Shown: positions 5,590 to 5,653 of the stretch, one piece after another
Layout: each line of letters opens with the position of its first letter
Position numbering within the stretch: the first letter of the stretch is position 1
NCBI GenBank assembly: GCA_008363265.1
Contig: RHKR01000181.1
Coordinates: forward strand, 1-5,653
Source of the DNA: Chlorobiota bacterium
GTDB taxonomy: Bacteria > Bacteroidota > Ignavibacteria > Ignavibacteriales > Ignavibacteriaceae
Direction: 5' to 3'
Length of the DNA stretch: 5,653 bases
Translations under genes and position numbers: made by a program
The notes under the pieces: model-generated
Told to the model about the DNA's origin: nothing
What the model saw: the letters and a program-made list of their open reading frames with translations, nothing else
The model's database searches: none

Positions 5590-5610
5590 GTGAAATGTGA
5601 AATGTGAAAT
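5590..5610. repeat. 7-bp tandem repeat, three exact copies of GTGAAAT
   Basis: Three identical heptamers stand head to tail, directly next to the 14-bp palindrome. The remaining sequence to the window end (5611-5653) holds no gene or signal I can support. Confidence 0.85.
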
Positions 5611-5653
5611 GTTATCCGTTGCTTCTACCGTCGGGGGGACAATTTTTTCAATT

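Overview
The window is 5.65 kb of bacterial chromosome with five genes, one of them cut by the left edge. The coding style suggests the Bacteroidota/Chlorobi side of the tree. The phosphohexomutase begins like the GlmM-type enzymes of that group (N-terminus with ISGIRG). Two genes are preceded by sequences matching the Bacteroidota promoter pattern (TTTG, about 20 bases, TAnnTTTG). Spacers between genes carry short tandem repeats of the kind I associate with Ignavibacteria-like genomes. The lineage is an inference; nothing here fixes a genus.

Layout from left to right: (1) The 3' end of a response-regulator receiver domain on the + strand, ending at 209. (2) A two-gene cassette on the - strand that resembles a type IV AbiE toxin-antitoxin system: an AbiEi-like winged-helix antitoxin (2086 to 1352), then an AbiEii-like nucleotidyltransferase toxin (1328 to 282). 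A 41-bp palindromic element (17-bp arms, 7-base centre) lies at each end of this cassette. The two copies (238-278 and 2117-2157) are in the same orientation and match at 38 of 41 positions. The upstream copy overlaps a near-ideal Bacteroidota promoter, so it looks like the operator for autorepression. The downstream copy lies 3 bases past the toxin stop codon and has no promoter elements. (3) A rho-independent terminator (2168-2198) and then a complete phosphoglucosamine-mutase-type phosphohexomutase on the - strand (3573 to 2224). (4) A divergent intergenic region (3574-3867) with two arrays of a degenerate 8-bp repeat in inverted orientation, one in front of each flanking gene. (5) An endonuclease III-like DNA glycosylase on the + strand (3868-4581). 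(6) An unrecognised, mostly helical 308-residue protein with a probable winged-helix segment on the - strand (5516 to 4590), convergent with the glycosylase. Its upstream region holds a promoter-like sequence, a 14-bp GC palindrome and a 7-bp tandem repeat.

The housekeeping genes (cell-wall precursor synthesis, base-excision repair) form the resident background. The AT-rich AbiE-like pair sits between two convergent resident genes, as expected for an acquired accessory module. The most notable feature is the matched pair of palindromes at its ends. They could be operator copies, a recombination or insertion footprint, or a bidirectional terminator at the distal end; sequence alone does not decide between these.
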